Origin: Stenotrophomonas lactitubi
GTDB lineage: Bacteria > Pseudomonadota > Gammaproteobacteria > Xanthomonadales > Xanthomonadaceae
NCBI RefSeq assembly: GCF_002803515.1
Contig: NZ_PHQX01000001.1
Span: 2,852,001-2,916,000 of the forward strand
Reading direction: 5' to 3'
DNA length: 64,000 nucleotides
Part shown: piece by piece, positions 55,479 through 64,000 of the stretch
How the letters are laid out: every line of letters starts with the position of its first letter
Position numbering within the stretch: the stretch's first letter is position 1
Made by a program: the position numbers and the translations under genes
The notes under the pieces: model-generated
Told to the model about the DNA's origin: nothing
Database searches by the model: none
Seen by the model: the letters and a program-made list of their open reading frames with translations, nothing else

Positions 55479-55769
55479 ATGAAGATGCGACGATTGTTCA
55501 GCTGGACCGGCCTTGCGCTGTGCGTGGCCTACCTGCTGTTTACCGCGTGGCTGGTTCACGGCGCACAGTCGGATGCGGACCCGAAGGGTACCTACATCCT
55601 GATGGCGCTGCCCATCACCTTGCAGTCTGCCGCGCTTGATGCCATCGGCGCAGGCGGCCTGCTGTACGGCAAGCCCTGGTCGACCGCGTATGCGGTGCTG
55701 GTGCCACCAACACTACTGTTCCTGTACGCGGCCGGTTGGTGGATCGAACGCTCGGCGCGCGGGCGCTGA
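55479..55769 (+). CDS. Small membrane protein of unknown function
   Basis: A 96-residue protein with three hydrophobic stretches (WTGLALCVAYLLFTAWLV, ILMALPITLQSAALDAIG and AYAVLVPPTLLFLYAAGWWI). AAAGGAGG lies 7 bases before the ATG. It is co-transcribed with the exported protein gene, so both may act at the envelope. No family recognised. Confidence 0.72.
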   Translation: MKMRRLFSWTGLALCVAYLLFTAWLVHGAQSDADPKGTYILMALPITLQSAALDAIGAGGLLYGKPWSTAYAVLVPPTLLFLYAAGWWIERSARGR

Positions 55770-55852
55770 CGGCACTCAACCGTTGCGTGCATCGACGCCC
55801 TGCATGCGGCCATCGCATGCAGGGCGTCATCCAACATCCAACTACGGACTGC

Positions 55853-57979
55853 TTACGCCGCGCGCGCAGACACGGCAGGCTTGCGCACACCCTGTTCCAG
55901 CTGGAACACCGACACCGACGTGGTCAGTGCATGCGCCTGCTCTTCCAGCGCGCGGCTGGCAGCAGTGGCTTCTTCCACCAGGGCCGCGTTCTGCTGGGTC
56001 ACCTGGTCCATCTGCACCACCACCTGGTTGACCTGCTCGATGCCAGCCGCCTGTTCCTTGCTGGCGGCGGCGATGTCGCTCATCAGCAAGGTGGTACGCG
56101 AACTGGCCTGCGCCACGCGCGCAATGGCAGCTTCGGACTGCACGGTCACCGCCAGGCCGCTCTGCACCTTGGCGGCGGCGTCCTCGATCAATTCCTTGAT
56201 CTCCTTGGCAGCCACGCCCGCACGCTGTGCCAACGTACGCACTTCGCTGGCGACCACCGCGAAGCCGCGGCCCTGTTCACCGGCGCGCGCCGCTTCCACC
56301 GCGGCATTCAACGCCAGGATGTTGGTCTGGAAGGCAATGCCATCGATCACCGTGGAGATTTCCGAGATGCGCGCGGAAGACTGATCGATCTCGCCCATCA
56401 CCGTGGCCATCTGTGCCATGGCCTGCTCGGTCTCGCGCACGGCAACGCCGGCCGCGTGCGCTTCGCTGTCGGCCTGACGTGCCAGCTCGGCGTTCTGGCG
56501 CACGGTCGAGGTCAGCTCTTCCATCGAGGCGGCGGCCTCTTCCAGATTCGCGGCCTGTTGTTCGGTACGGCGCGACAGATCGTTGTTGCCGGCGGCCAGT
56601 TCCTGTGCCGCGTTGTTGATGCTGTCGGCCGCTACCTGGATGCCGCGCACGATACCGGTCAGCTGCGTGGTGGTGGTATTGGCATCGTCGCGCATGCGCG
56701 CGAAAACACCTTCGTAGTCGCCTTCCATGCGCGCGGTGAGGTTGCCATGCGAGATCGCGCGCAGCACGTCGGAGACATCGGCGATGCTGGCCTGCGAACT
56801 GGCCATCATGCCGTTGAGGTGGTTCACCATCGCCTGGAACTGGTACTGGAATGCCGCGGCGTCGCCACGCATGCTGAAATCGCCGGCGCGCGCGGCACGG
56901 GCCAGTTCATCGATCTGCGCGTTGATCGCCATCAGGCTCTGCTTGACCGCCGCCAGGGTGCGGGTCAGCGTGCCCTTCTCGCCCGGGTACTCGGGCAGAT
57001 CGCGGCTGAGATCGCCGATCGCATAGCGCTGCATCACCTCGGCCATCAGCAGCTGCACCTGCACGTGCGATTCGACCAGGTGATTGGTGGCCTGCACCAT
57101 GCGGCCGAAGTCGCCGGGGAAGGCGCTGGCATCCATCCGGTAACGGATCGCACCGGCTTCATGCTGCTCGGCCATCTGCAGCTGGGCGCCGATCGCCGCC
57201 TGCACACTCTGGCGCACGCTGGCCATGGCCTCGCCGAGCTGGGTCAGCTCGTCACGACCGCCAAGGCGGAATTCCTGGTCCAGTTCGCCCTTCGACAGGC
57301 GCTCGGCCAACTGCACCGCACGTGCCAGCGGGCCGGTCATGCTGCGACCGATCAACACCGACGCGGCGATGCCGACCAGCAGGGCCACGCCGCCCAGCGC
57401 CAGCAGCTGCAGCAGGCTGCGTTCGCCTAGGCGGATCGCCTCGGCAGCGGCCTCACGGCTTTCCTTTTCCTCATACGCCACGCCATCGGCCAGGGCCTTG
57501 TTCCAGCCATTGGCCGCTTCCTGCACCGGCCCCAGGGTCAGCGCCACGGCAGCGGGGAAATCGCCCTGCTCCATCAGTTCGCTGGTCTGCTTGTTGAGCG
57601 GACGCGCGAGCGCACGCTTGGCGGCGATGGTCTCGCCGATCACCTTGCCCTCGGCATCGCCGGGCAGGGCCTGGTAGGCAGTCCAGCTGGCCTCGTAGCG
57701 CTTGACCAGATCGGCGATGCGCTGCTCGTCTTTGGCGCGGTCTTCGCCCTGGCGGATCAGCATCTCGCGTCGCACGACCATCATCTGGTTGTTGGCATCG
57801 AGCATCTCCGACAGCAGCCGTACCTTGGCTACGCCAACCTCGACCACCTGCTCCATCGCGCGCTTCTGCACGGTGGTGGCGGTAGCGCCGGTGGCCACTA
57901 CGGCGGCAACCAGCAGCAACAACAGGCCAAAGCCAAGCCCAAGACGCCAGGCAACCCTGACGTTCCTCAAGTAGTTCAT
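55853..57979 (-). CDS. Methyl-accepting chemotaxis protein
   Basis: A 708-residue chemoreceptor. An N-terminal membrane segment ([20 protein letters not shown]), a helical periplasmic sensor of the four-helix-bundle type, a second membrane segment ([20 protein letters not shown]), HAMP, a second HAMP-like region and the signalling domain with the conserved hairpin [20 protein letters not shown]. The C-terminal tail lacks the NWETF-type CheR docking pentapeptide. It stands alone, without che genes nearby, and is divergent from the L,D-transpeptidase gene. Confidence 0.93.
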   Translation of the reverse strand: MNYLRNVRVAWRLGLGFGLLLLLVAAVVATGATATTVQKRAMEQVVEVGVAKVRLLSEMLDANNQMMVVRREMLIRQGEDRAKDEQRIADLVKRYEASWTAYQALPGDAEGKVIGETIAAKRALARPLNKQTSELMEQGDFPAAVALTLGPVQEAANGWNKALADGVAYEEKESREAAAEAIRLGERSLLQLLALGGVALLVGIAASVLIGRSMTGPLARAVQLAERLSKGELDQEFRLGGRDELTQLGEAMASVRQSVQAAIGAQLQMAEQHEAGAIRYRMDASAFPGDFGRMVQATNHLVESHVQVQLLMAEVMQRYAIGDLSRDLPEYPGEKGTLTRTLAAVKQSLMAINAQIDELARAARAGDFSMRGDAAAFQYQFQAMVNHLNGMMASSQASIADVSDVLRAISHGNLTARMEGDYEGVFARMRDDANTTTTQLTGIVRGIQVAADSINNAAQELAAGNNDLSRRTEQQAANLEEAAASMEELTSTVRQNAELARQADSEAHAAGVAVRETEQAMAQMATVMGEIDQSSARISEISTVIDGIAFQTNILALNAAVEAARAGEQGRGFAVVASEVRTLAQRAGVAAKEIKELIEDAAAKVQSGLAVTVQSEAAIARVAQASSRTTLLMSDIAAASKEQAAGIEQVNQVVVQMDQVTQQNAALVEEATAASRALEEQAHALTTSVSVFQLEQGVRKPAVSARAA

Positions 57980-58219
57980 GGGGTGAATCCAAAACGGGGG
58001 GGATGCGCCCATATCGGCCTGCCTGTCGGGAATCTTGATCGTCCCCCATGCGCCTGCGTCGGAAGCCGTTCACCTTGGTGAGGTGCGGTCCTCCGCTTCC
58101 GCGGTGGGTCTTTGGCGTGGCGATGCGCTCCCGCTGCTCATGCCGGCATCAGTTCCTTTTCACGGCGGCTACGCAGCGTTTGCAGGCAGGGTGGAGGCGT
58201 TATCTGTTTGGAGACGCCC

Positions 58220-59179
58220 ATGCCCGTATGCCGCCCCGCCCTGCTTGCCCTGTCGCTGCTGATCTCGCCCGCCTTCGCACAGTCCACGCCACCTGCGGGC
58301 CTGCCAGCGCCGATTGCCGAAAAAGCCGGTCCTGACACGGCGGCACGCTCGCCCCTGCATGCGCAGGTCCTGCTGGACCGTGCGAATTTCTCTCCGGGCG
58401 AGATCGATGGCGAAGTGGGCAGCAATCAACGCCGTGCGGTGTCCGGTTTCCAGGCTGCGCACGGGCTGACCGTCAGCGGTGAACTGGACGACGCCACCTG
58501 GAAGGCCCTGCAGGCCGATTCGGCTGGTCCGCTGGCAAGCTACACGCTGACCGCCGAAGACGTGGCCGGCCCCTTTGTCGCCATCCCGAAGAAGCCGGCC
58601 GAACAGGCCAAACTGAAATCCCTTGGCTTCAGCAGTGTCGAAGAATCACTGGGCGAACGTTTCCATGCCGCCCCGGAGCTGCTGAAGGCCCTCAATCCCG
58701 GCGTGGATCTGAGCAAGGCCGGCAATCGCATCCAGGTGCCCAACATTGCGCCTGCCGCTTTGCCCAAGGCGGCCAAGCTGGTGGTCGACAAATCCGACTC
58801 CACCCTCCAACTGCTGGACGTGCAGGGCAAGGTGATCGCGCAGGTACCGGTGTCGTCAGGCAGCGAGCACGACCCGCTGCCGATCGGGGAGTGGAAGATC
58901 CTCGGCGTGTACCCGGATCCGCCATTCCACTACAACCCGAAGCTGTTCTGGGACGCGAAGAAGGGCGATCGCAAAGCCACGATTCCGCCCGGCCCGAACA
59001 ATCCGGTCGGCCGGGTCTGGATCGACCTGTCCAAGCCGCATTACGGCCTGCACGGCACGCCGGTACCCGGCCACGTCGGCAAGACCGAATCGCACGGCTG
59101 CGTGCGCATGACCAACTGGGATGCGCTGCGCGTGGCCGCGGCGGTGGATACGTCGGTAGTCGTGGTGATGCAGGAGTAA
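58220..59179 (+). CDS. L,D-transpeptidase with peptidoglycan-binding domain
   Basis: A 319-residue exported enzyme that makes L,D crosslinks in peptidoglycan or attaches proteins to it. A signal peptide (ALLALSLLISPAFAQS) precedes a peptidoglycan-binding domain (VLLDRANFSPGEIDGEVGSN) and a YkuD catalytic domain with HGTPVPGH and the cysteine motif SHGCVRMTNWDAL. GGAG lies 7 bases before the ATG. The M23 peptidase gene begins 4 bases after its stop, so the two probably act together in cell-wall remodelling. Confidence 0.92.
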   Translation: MPVCRPALLALSLLISPAFAQSTPPAGLPAPIAEKAGPDTAARSPLHAQVLLDRANFSPGEIDGEVGSNQRRAVSGFQAAHGLTVSGELDDATWKALQADSAGPLASYTLTAEDVAGPFVAIPKKPAEQAKLKSLGFSSVEESLGERFHAAPELLKALNPGVDLSKAGNRIQVPNIAPAALPKAAKLVVDKSDSTLQLLDVQGKVIAQVPVSSGSEHDPLPIGEWKILGVYPDPPFHYNPKLFWDAKKGDRKATIPPGPNNPVGRVWIDLSKPHYGLHGTPVPGHVGKTESHGCVRMTNWDALRVAAAVDTSVVVVMQE

Positions 59180-59183
59180 GCCG

Positions 59184-59828
59184 ATGCGACTCGCGCAACT
59201 GATCGTGCTGGGACTGGTGATGGGCGTGGCCGCCGGGTGGTGGCTGCAGCGCGATGGCGAGCCCTCCGATGGCGCGGCTGTCCACCCTCCTGCAGTGGTT
59301 GCGGCGGACCACGCACCTGCCGTACCCGCGGAGCAGGCAGCGACGGCAATCGCTGCACCCGCCCCAGCAGCAACCGGCGACACACCCTCCGGTCTGCTGC
59401 TGCCGGTACAGGGCATTGCGCCGTCGCAACTGCAGGACACCTTCACCGACGCACGCAGCGAAGGCCGTGTGCACGATGCCATCGACATCATGGCCGCTGC
59501 CGGCACGCCGGTGCTGGCCGTGGCCGATGGCCATGTCGAGAAACTGTTCGACAGCAAACGCGGCGGCCTGACGATCTACCAGTTCGAACCCAGCGGCCGC
59601 TGGTGCTACTACTACGCACACCTGCAGCGCTACGCCGACGGCCTGGCCGAGAAGCAGACCATCAAGCGCGGCGATGTGATCGGCTACGTCGGCAGCACCG
59701 GCAACGCCAACCCTGAAGCTCCACACCTGCATTTCGAAGTGCACGCGCTGGGACCGGAAAAACAGTGGTGGAAGGGCGAATCGCTCAATCCCTATCCGCT
59801 GCTGAAAAAAGGGGACGGAGGGGATTAA
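59184..59828 (+). CDS. M23 family peptidase, C-terminus ending in a repeat
   Basis: A 214-residue membrane-anchored or exported LytM-type endopeptidase. An N-terminal hydrophobic segment (LIVLGLVMGVAAGWWL) is followed by a proline-alanine linker and the peptidase domain with zinc motifs GRVHDAIDI (HxxxD) and HLHFEV. CAGGAG lies 8 bases before the ATG. The last residues KKGDGGD and the TAA come from a GGGGACGGAGGGG repeat copy, so the original C-terminus was probably replaced when the repeat inserted. It follows the L,D-transpeptidase gene directly. Confidence 0.88.
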   Translation: MRLAQLIVLGLVMGVAAGWWLQRDGEPSDGAAVHPPAVVAADHAPAVPAEQAATAIAAPAPAATGDTPSGLLLPVQGIAPSQLQDTFTDARSEGRVHDAIDIMAAAGTPVLAVADGHVEKLFDSKRGGLTIYQFEPSGRWCYYYAHLQRYADGLAEKQTIKRGDVIGYVGSTGNANPEAPHLHFEVHALGPEKQWWKGESLNPYPLLKKGDGGD

Positions 59829-59833
59829 GTCGT
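59805..59833 (+). repeat. GGGGACGGAGGGG repeat at the end of the M23 gene
   Basis: AAAAAAGGGGACGGAGGGGA followed by TTAAGTCG matches the copies at 8954 and 9777. It supplies the final seven codons and the stop of the M23 gene. Confidence 0.8.
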
Positions 59834-59858
59834 AACCCGCACGGTTTGTCCGGGGCGT

Positions 59859-60515
59859 CTATACAGCGCGTGGCCCCTTCCTGCGCAGCGCGATGGTGAA
59901 GATCACCAGTGCGATACCTGGAATCAGCAGCAACAGCGCCACCAGTTTCCAGAAGAAGAATGGCCACAGCCAGATGTAATCCAGGTCGGTCAGCTTCAGA
60001 AGATCCAGCGGCGGTTGCAGCTCGACGGTTGCCGGCCTGCCGACCAGCGCCGGCTCCACCTCCAGCACGGTTACCCGCAGCCAGGAGCGGCCACGGGGCA
60101 ATGCGTCACCGCGGCCATAGCCGAAGTACGCGGCGGTGAAACCCGCCGTTTCAACGGTTTCCACCCGGCGCACGACATCCGTCGCGGGCGGGCCTGATCG
60201 CACGCTTGCGCGGAAGTCCGCGTGCTCGTTGGGCGTATCGACGCGCAGCAGCACGTCGGGGTCGAGGGCCGGGTCGGCAGCGTTGGGCGGGTAGCGCAGC
60301 CGCAACCGCAGGCGATCATCGATGAAGCGGTAGACCGTGATCTCCGCGCTCGCACCGGGGCTCAGCACCAGTGGCAGGGTCTGCGTGCGTGAGGCCAGGT
60401 GGTTGGCCACAGCGCCCACCGCCAGCACCACACAAGCGGCTGCCCACAGGCCCCAGAACACCCACAGGGTGATCCGCAGCACCCTGGTCCCTTTTACGCT
60501 GACATCGTCGGTCAT
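59859..60515 (-). CDS. Membrane protein of unknown function
   Basis: A 218-residue protein with a membrane segment near the N-terminus (WVFWGLWAAACVVLAVGAVA) and another near the C-terminus (FFFWKLVALLLLIPGIALVI), framing a beta-rich periplasmic domain. That architecture resembles small envelope proteins with DUF3592-like domains, but no confident family match is visible. The ATG at 60515 was chosen because AGGGAAG lies about 10 bases upstream and the residues before it are not protein-like. It is convergent with the M23 gene and lies downstream of the purA terminator. Confidence 0.7.
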   Translation of the reverse strand: MTDDVSVKGTRVLRITLWVFWGLWAAACVVLAVGAVANHLASRTQTLPLVLSPGASAEITVYRFIDDRLRLRLRYPPNAADPALDPDVLLRVDTPNEHADFRASVRSGPPATDVVRRVETVETAGFTAAYFGYGRGDALPRGRSWLRVTVLEVEPALVGRPATVELQPPLDLLKLTDLDYIWLWPFFFWKLVALLLLIPGIALVIFTIALRRKGPRAV

Positions 60516-60553
60516 CGGTCCGCTTCCCTGCTGGCACTGCGTACACACTAACG

Positions 60554-60582
60554 AAAAAGCCCCGCTTTCGCGGGGCTTTTCC
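60554..60582. terminator. Bidirectional terminator after purA
   Basis: AAAAAGCCCCGC-TTTC-GCGGGGCTTTTCC. Positioned just after the purA stop on the minus strand, it has T runs in both directions and can serve purA and protect the unknown membrane gene. Confidence 0.9.
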
Positions 60583-60603
60583 TTCACGTCAGCGTGCGGT
60601 CGC

Positions 60604-62103
<1,500 letters not shown>

Positions 62104-62129
62104 TCACCGGCCGGTCAGGCGCCTCCCCG

Positions 62130-62176
62130 GTAGTGCCGGCCGCTGGCCGGCAATGCCAACCAAGGTTGGCATCTAC
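62130..62176. repeat. Adjacent inverted pair of GTAG (SMAG-type) hairpins
   Basis: GTAGTGCCGGCCGCTGGCCG with GCA (62130-62152) and ATGCCAACCAAGGTTGGCAT with CTAC (62153-62176), back to back without spacer. Confidence 0.85.
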
Positions 62177-62207
62177 CAGAGCCAGACGCAGGCGGCCGTG
62201 CCGGGCC

Positions 62208-62393
62208 TCAGTGCCGCACCCACCACAGCAGGCTCAGCCCGGCCAGCAGGACCAGGCCACCGAAGCTGCGCAGGGCCGGGCTGGGCAGGTCCAGCAGGCG
62301 TTCGGCCATGCGCTTCCAGGCCACGGGGGCCGCGAACAGCAACAGGCCTTCCAGCACCGCGACCAGGCAGACGGCGGCGAACAGATCTTTCAT
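62208..62393 (-). CDS. DUF2065 (YjeT-like) inner-membrane protein
   Basis: A 61-residue protein with two membrane segments (LFAAVCLVAVLEGLLLFAAP and FGGLVLLAGLSLLWWV). It is the YjeT family always found between hflC and purA in gammaproteobacteria; its function is not known. GGAG lies 8 bases before the ATG. The stop is 32 bases from the SMAG pair. Confidence 0.85.
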   Translation of the reverse strand: MKDLFAAVCLVAVLEGLLLFAAPVAWKRMAERLLDLPSPALRSFGGLVLLAGLSLLWWVRH

Positions 62394-62460
62394 GGGGGAA
62401 CTCCGGAAAAGCACGGGGCCCGGCGTATGGCCGGGCCCCGTGAGGTACTGCCGTGCGGTC

Positions 62461-63324
62461 TCAGCGATCGTTCTTGAGGTACTGCAGGAACGGGTCGTTC
62501 TTGTCCAGCACGATCACGCCGTTGCCGTCGGTCATCGAGCCGCGATAGGCCTCGAGGCTGCGGTAGAACGCGTAGAACGACGGGTCAGCCGAACCAGCCT
62601 TGCCGTAGATCCGCGCGGCCTCGGCATCGCCTTCACCACGCAGGCGCTGGGCATCGCGTTCGGCTTCTGCGATCAGCACGGTGCTGTCACGGTCGGCCTG
62701 GGCGCGGATGGTCAGCGACTGCTCCTCGCCTTCGGCGCGCAGCTTGGCGGCTTCCTGCTTGCGCTGGGCGCGCATGCGCTCGTACACGTCATTGATCACC
62801 TGGCTGTCGGTCGGCAGATCCACCTGCTTGATGCGCAGGTCGATCATCTGCATGCCCAGACCGGCAACGGCTTCGTTGATCCCCTTCAGCTGCTCGGCGA
62901 TCAGCTCGCTGCGGTCGCCGGAGACCAGCTGCTGCAGGGTGCGCGAGTTGATCTGGTTGCGCAGCGAGTCGGTGATGATCGGTGCCAGGCGGGCGTTGGC
63001 GATACGCGGATCGCCACCGGTGGCACGGAAGTAATCACCCACGTTGGAGATGTAACCGATGGCGAAGAAGTCGACGCTGACGTCCTTCTGCTCGGCGGTG
63101 AAGTAACGTGCCGGCGCGGTGTCCAGCACCTGGAAGCGGCGGTCGAACACCCGCACCGTTTCCACCACCGGCAGCTTGAAGTGCAGGCCCGGCTTGATGT
63201 CCGAACGCACCACCTTGCCCAGGTTCAGGACCATGGCGGTCTGGTCCTCACGGACCACGTACACCGAGCCCAGCAGGCCCAGCAGCACCGCTACGACAAC
63301 GGCGATCCACATTGAATTTCTCAT
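62461..63324 (-). CDS. hflC: HflC, modulator of FtsH
   Basis: A 287-residue SPFH/band-7 protein that, with HflK, forms the periplasmic ring around the FtsH protease. An N-terminal anchor (MWIAVVVAVLLGLLGSVYVV) precedes the SPFH core (FDRRFQVLDTAPARYFTAEQ) and a helical C-terminal half with MRAQRKQEAAKLRAEGEEQ. The ATG overlaps the hflK stop (ATGA). Order hflK-hflC-yjeT-purA is conserved. Confidence 0.96.
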   Translation of the reverse strand: MRNSMWIAVVVAVLLGLLGSVYVVREDQTAMVLNLGKVVRSDIKPGLHFKLPVVETVRVFDRRFQVLDTAPARYFTAEQKDVSVDFFAIGYISNVGDYFRATGGDPRIANARLAPIITDSLRNQINSRTLQQLVSGDRSELIAEQLKGINEAVAGLGMQMIDLRIKQVDLPTDSQVINDVYERMRAQRKQEAAKLRAEGEEQSLTIRAQADRDSTVLIAEAERDAQRLRGEGDAEAARIYGKAGSADPSFYAFYRSLEAYRGSMTDGNGVIVLDKNDPFLQYLKNDR

Positions 63325-64000
63325 CGGCTGCCCTCCTCACGGCCGCTCGAACGCCCGGTCGGGCGGCCCACCGGCCGGCCCGGATCACGGGAAGCTTCCA
63401 CTGCCGTGGTACCCGGCAGCGACGGCATCACCACGTCCGGGTTCGGTACCGGCGCCTGTGCCGAGGTGCTGGCACGGGTATCGCCGGTCATCGGCACGTA
63501 GATCAGCTGACGGCCATCGCCGCCAATGACCTTGCGGTTCTCGCTCAACACCTGCTGCACCGTTTCCAGCCACAGGCGCTTGCGGGTGACTTCCGGTGCA
63601 TCCTTGTACTGGGCCTGCAGCAGGCTGAAGCGCTGGCCATCACCCTCGGCCTTGGACACCACGGCCTGCTTGTAGCCTTCGGCGGTGGTACGGGCACGCG
63701 AGGACTGGCCACGCGCTTCAGGCACGACCTTGGCCGCATAGGCCTGGGCTTCGTTGATCAGGCGCTCCTTGACCTGCTGGGCACCGTTGACCTCGTCGAA
63801 GGCCGGCTTGACCTCCTCCGGCGGACGGGCGTCCTGCAGGGTCAGGCCGGTCACGGTCAGACCGGTCTTGAAGGCAGTCAGCAATGTCTGCAGGCGCTCT
63901 TCAGCGGCCACGGCCAGCGGGCCACGGTTGTTCAGCACGGCGTTGAGGTCGGCGCGGCCGACTTCCTCGCGCACTGCGCTCTGCGCCGACTGTTCCAGCA
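63321..64000 (-). CDS. hflK: HflK, modulator of FtsH (5' end outside window)
   Basis: About 226 C-terminal residues of the HflK SPFH protein are visible; the gene continues past the right edge. The segment LLTAFKTGLTVTGLTLQDAR and the long helical part (VPEARGQSSRARTTAEGYKQ, VTRKRLWLETVQQVLSENRK) are typical of HflK. The C-terminus is glycine/proline/arginine-rich (PTGRSSGREEGSR). It overlaps hflC by 4 bases. With hflC it restrains the FtsH protease at the membrane. Confidence 0.95.
   Translation of the reverse strand, partial: LEQSAQSAVREEVGRADLNAVLNNRGPLAVAAEERLQTLLTAFKTGLTVTGLTLQDARPPEEVKPAFDEVNGAQQVKERLINEAQAYAAKVVPEARGQSSRARTTAEGYKQAVVSKAEGDGQRFSLLQAQYKDAPEVTRKRLWLETVQQVLSENRKVIGGDGRQLIYVPMTGDTRASTSAQAPVPNPDVVMPSLPGTTAVEASRDPGRPVGRPTGRSSGREEGSR

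Overview
The window is high-GC chromosomal DNA from a gammaproteobacterium of the Xanthomonadaceae, most probably Stenotrophomonas (S. maltophilia complex). The evidence is the gene content (Clp-type TGTGA-N6-TCACA site, rpoE-rseA-mucD, M2 angiotensin-converting-enzyme-like peptidase, ColRS-like regulators beside lipid A enzymes) and many GTAG-headed hairpins of the SMAG type known from S. maltophilia. There is no rRNA, tRNA, prophage, insertion sequence with a transposase, or CRISPR array.

Layout. 0-4.1 kb: DNA-repair operon of ATP-dependent ligase (cut by the left edge), Lhr-type helicase and PdeM-like phosphoesterase. 4.1-12.4 kb: a small unknown protein, an FAD monooxygenase, a cold-shock protein, the coupled set nagZ-hpt-mtnP, a FrnE-type DsbA protein, a CYTH protein, a secreted unknown protein and rlmD. 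12.5-22.5 kb: a REC-Hpt regulator, then a long leftward block rpoE-rseA-mucD followed by lepA-lepB-DUF4845-rnc-era-recO. 22.7-33.6 kb: a FadB/J-type fusion, two pirins around aqpZ, cstA with its YbdD partner, a DUF819 membrane protein and a glyoxalase-fold protein. 33.7-40.0 kb: an envelope-modification cluster (ColS/ColR-like pair, ArnT-like glycosyltransferase, PAP2 phosphatase, EptA phosphoethanolamine transferase). 40.6-55.8 kb: M2 peptidase, siderophore-interacting protein, Bcr/CflA exporter, a tandem glycine riboswitch with gcvP, an APC permease, an AraC/PAS regulator divergent from katE, and small unknown genes. 55.9-64 kb: a chemotaxis receptor, an L,D-transpeptidase with an M23 peptidase, purA, yjeT-like gene, hflC and hflK (cut by the right edge).

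The most unusual content is between the genes. Four ~0.5 kb gaps (13.3-13.8, 24.8-25.3, 31.3-31.8 and 40.0-40.6 kb) each hold two inverted copies of one stem-loop. Every one of the eight copies has a loop of exactly 52 nt with strongly conserved sequence, closed by 23-26 bp arms that differ between copies but are perfectly or almost perfectly self-complementary within each copy. Two smaller hairpins inside the loop also change in a compensatory way. Each pair is framed by outer GC-rich hairpins and GCAACG-rich tracts, making one large mirrored composite. A second, unrelated pair at 5.9-6.1 kb has the same logic with a 40-42 nt loop. I know of no description of either family, though I could not search. 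Other regulatory sites visible include a sigma-E-type promoter for rpoE, a perfect Clp/CRP palindrome before aqpZ, a TATAAT promoter for the glycine riboswitch and a terminator-like hairpin inside the leader of the DUF819 gene.
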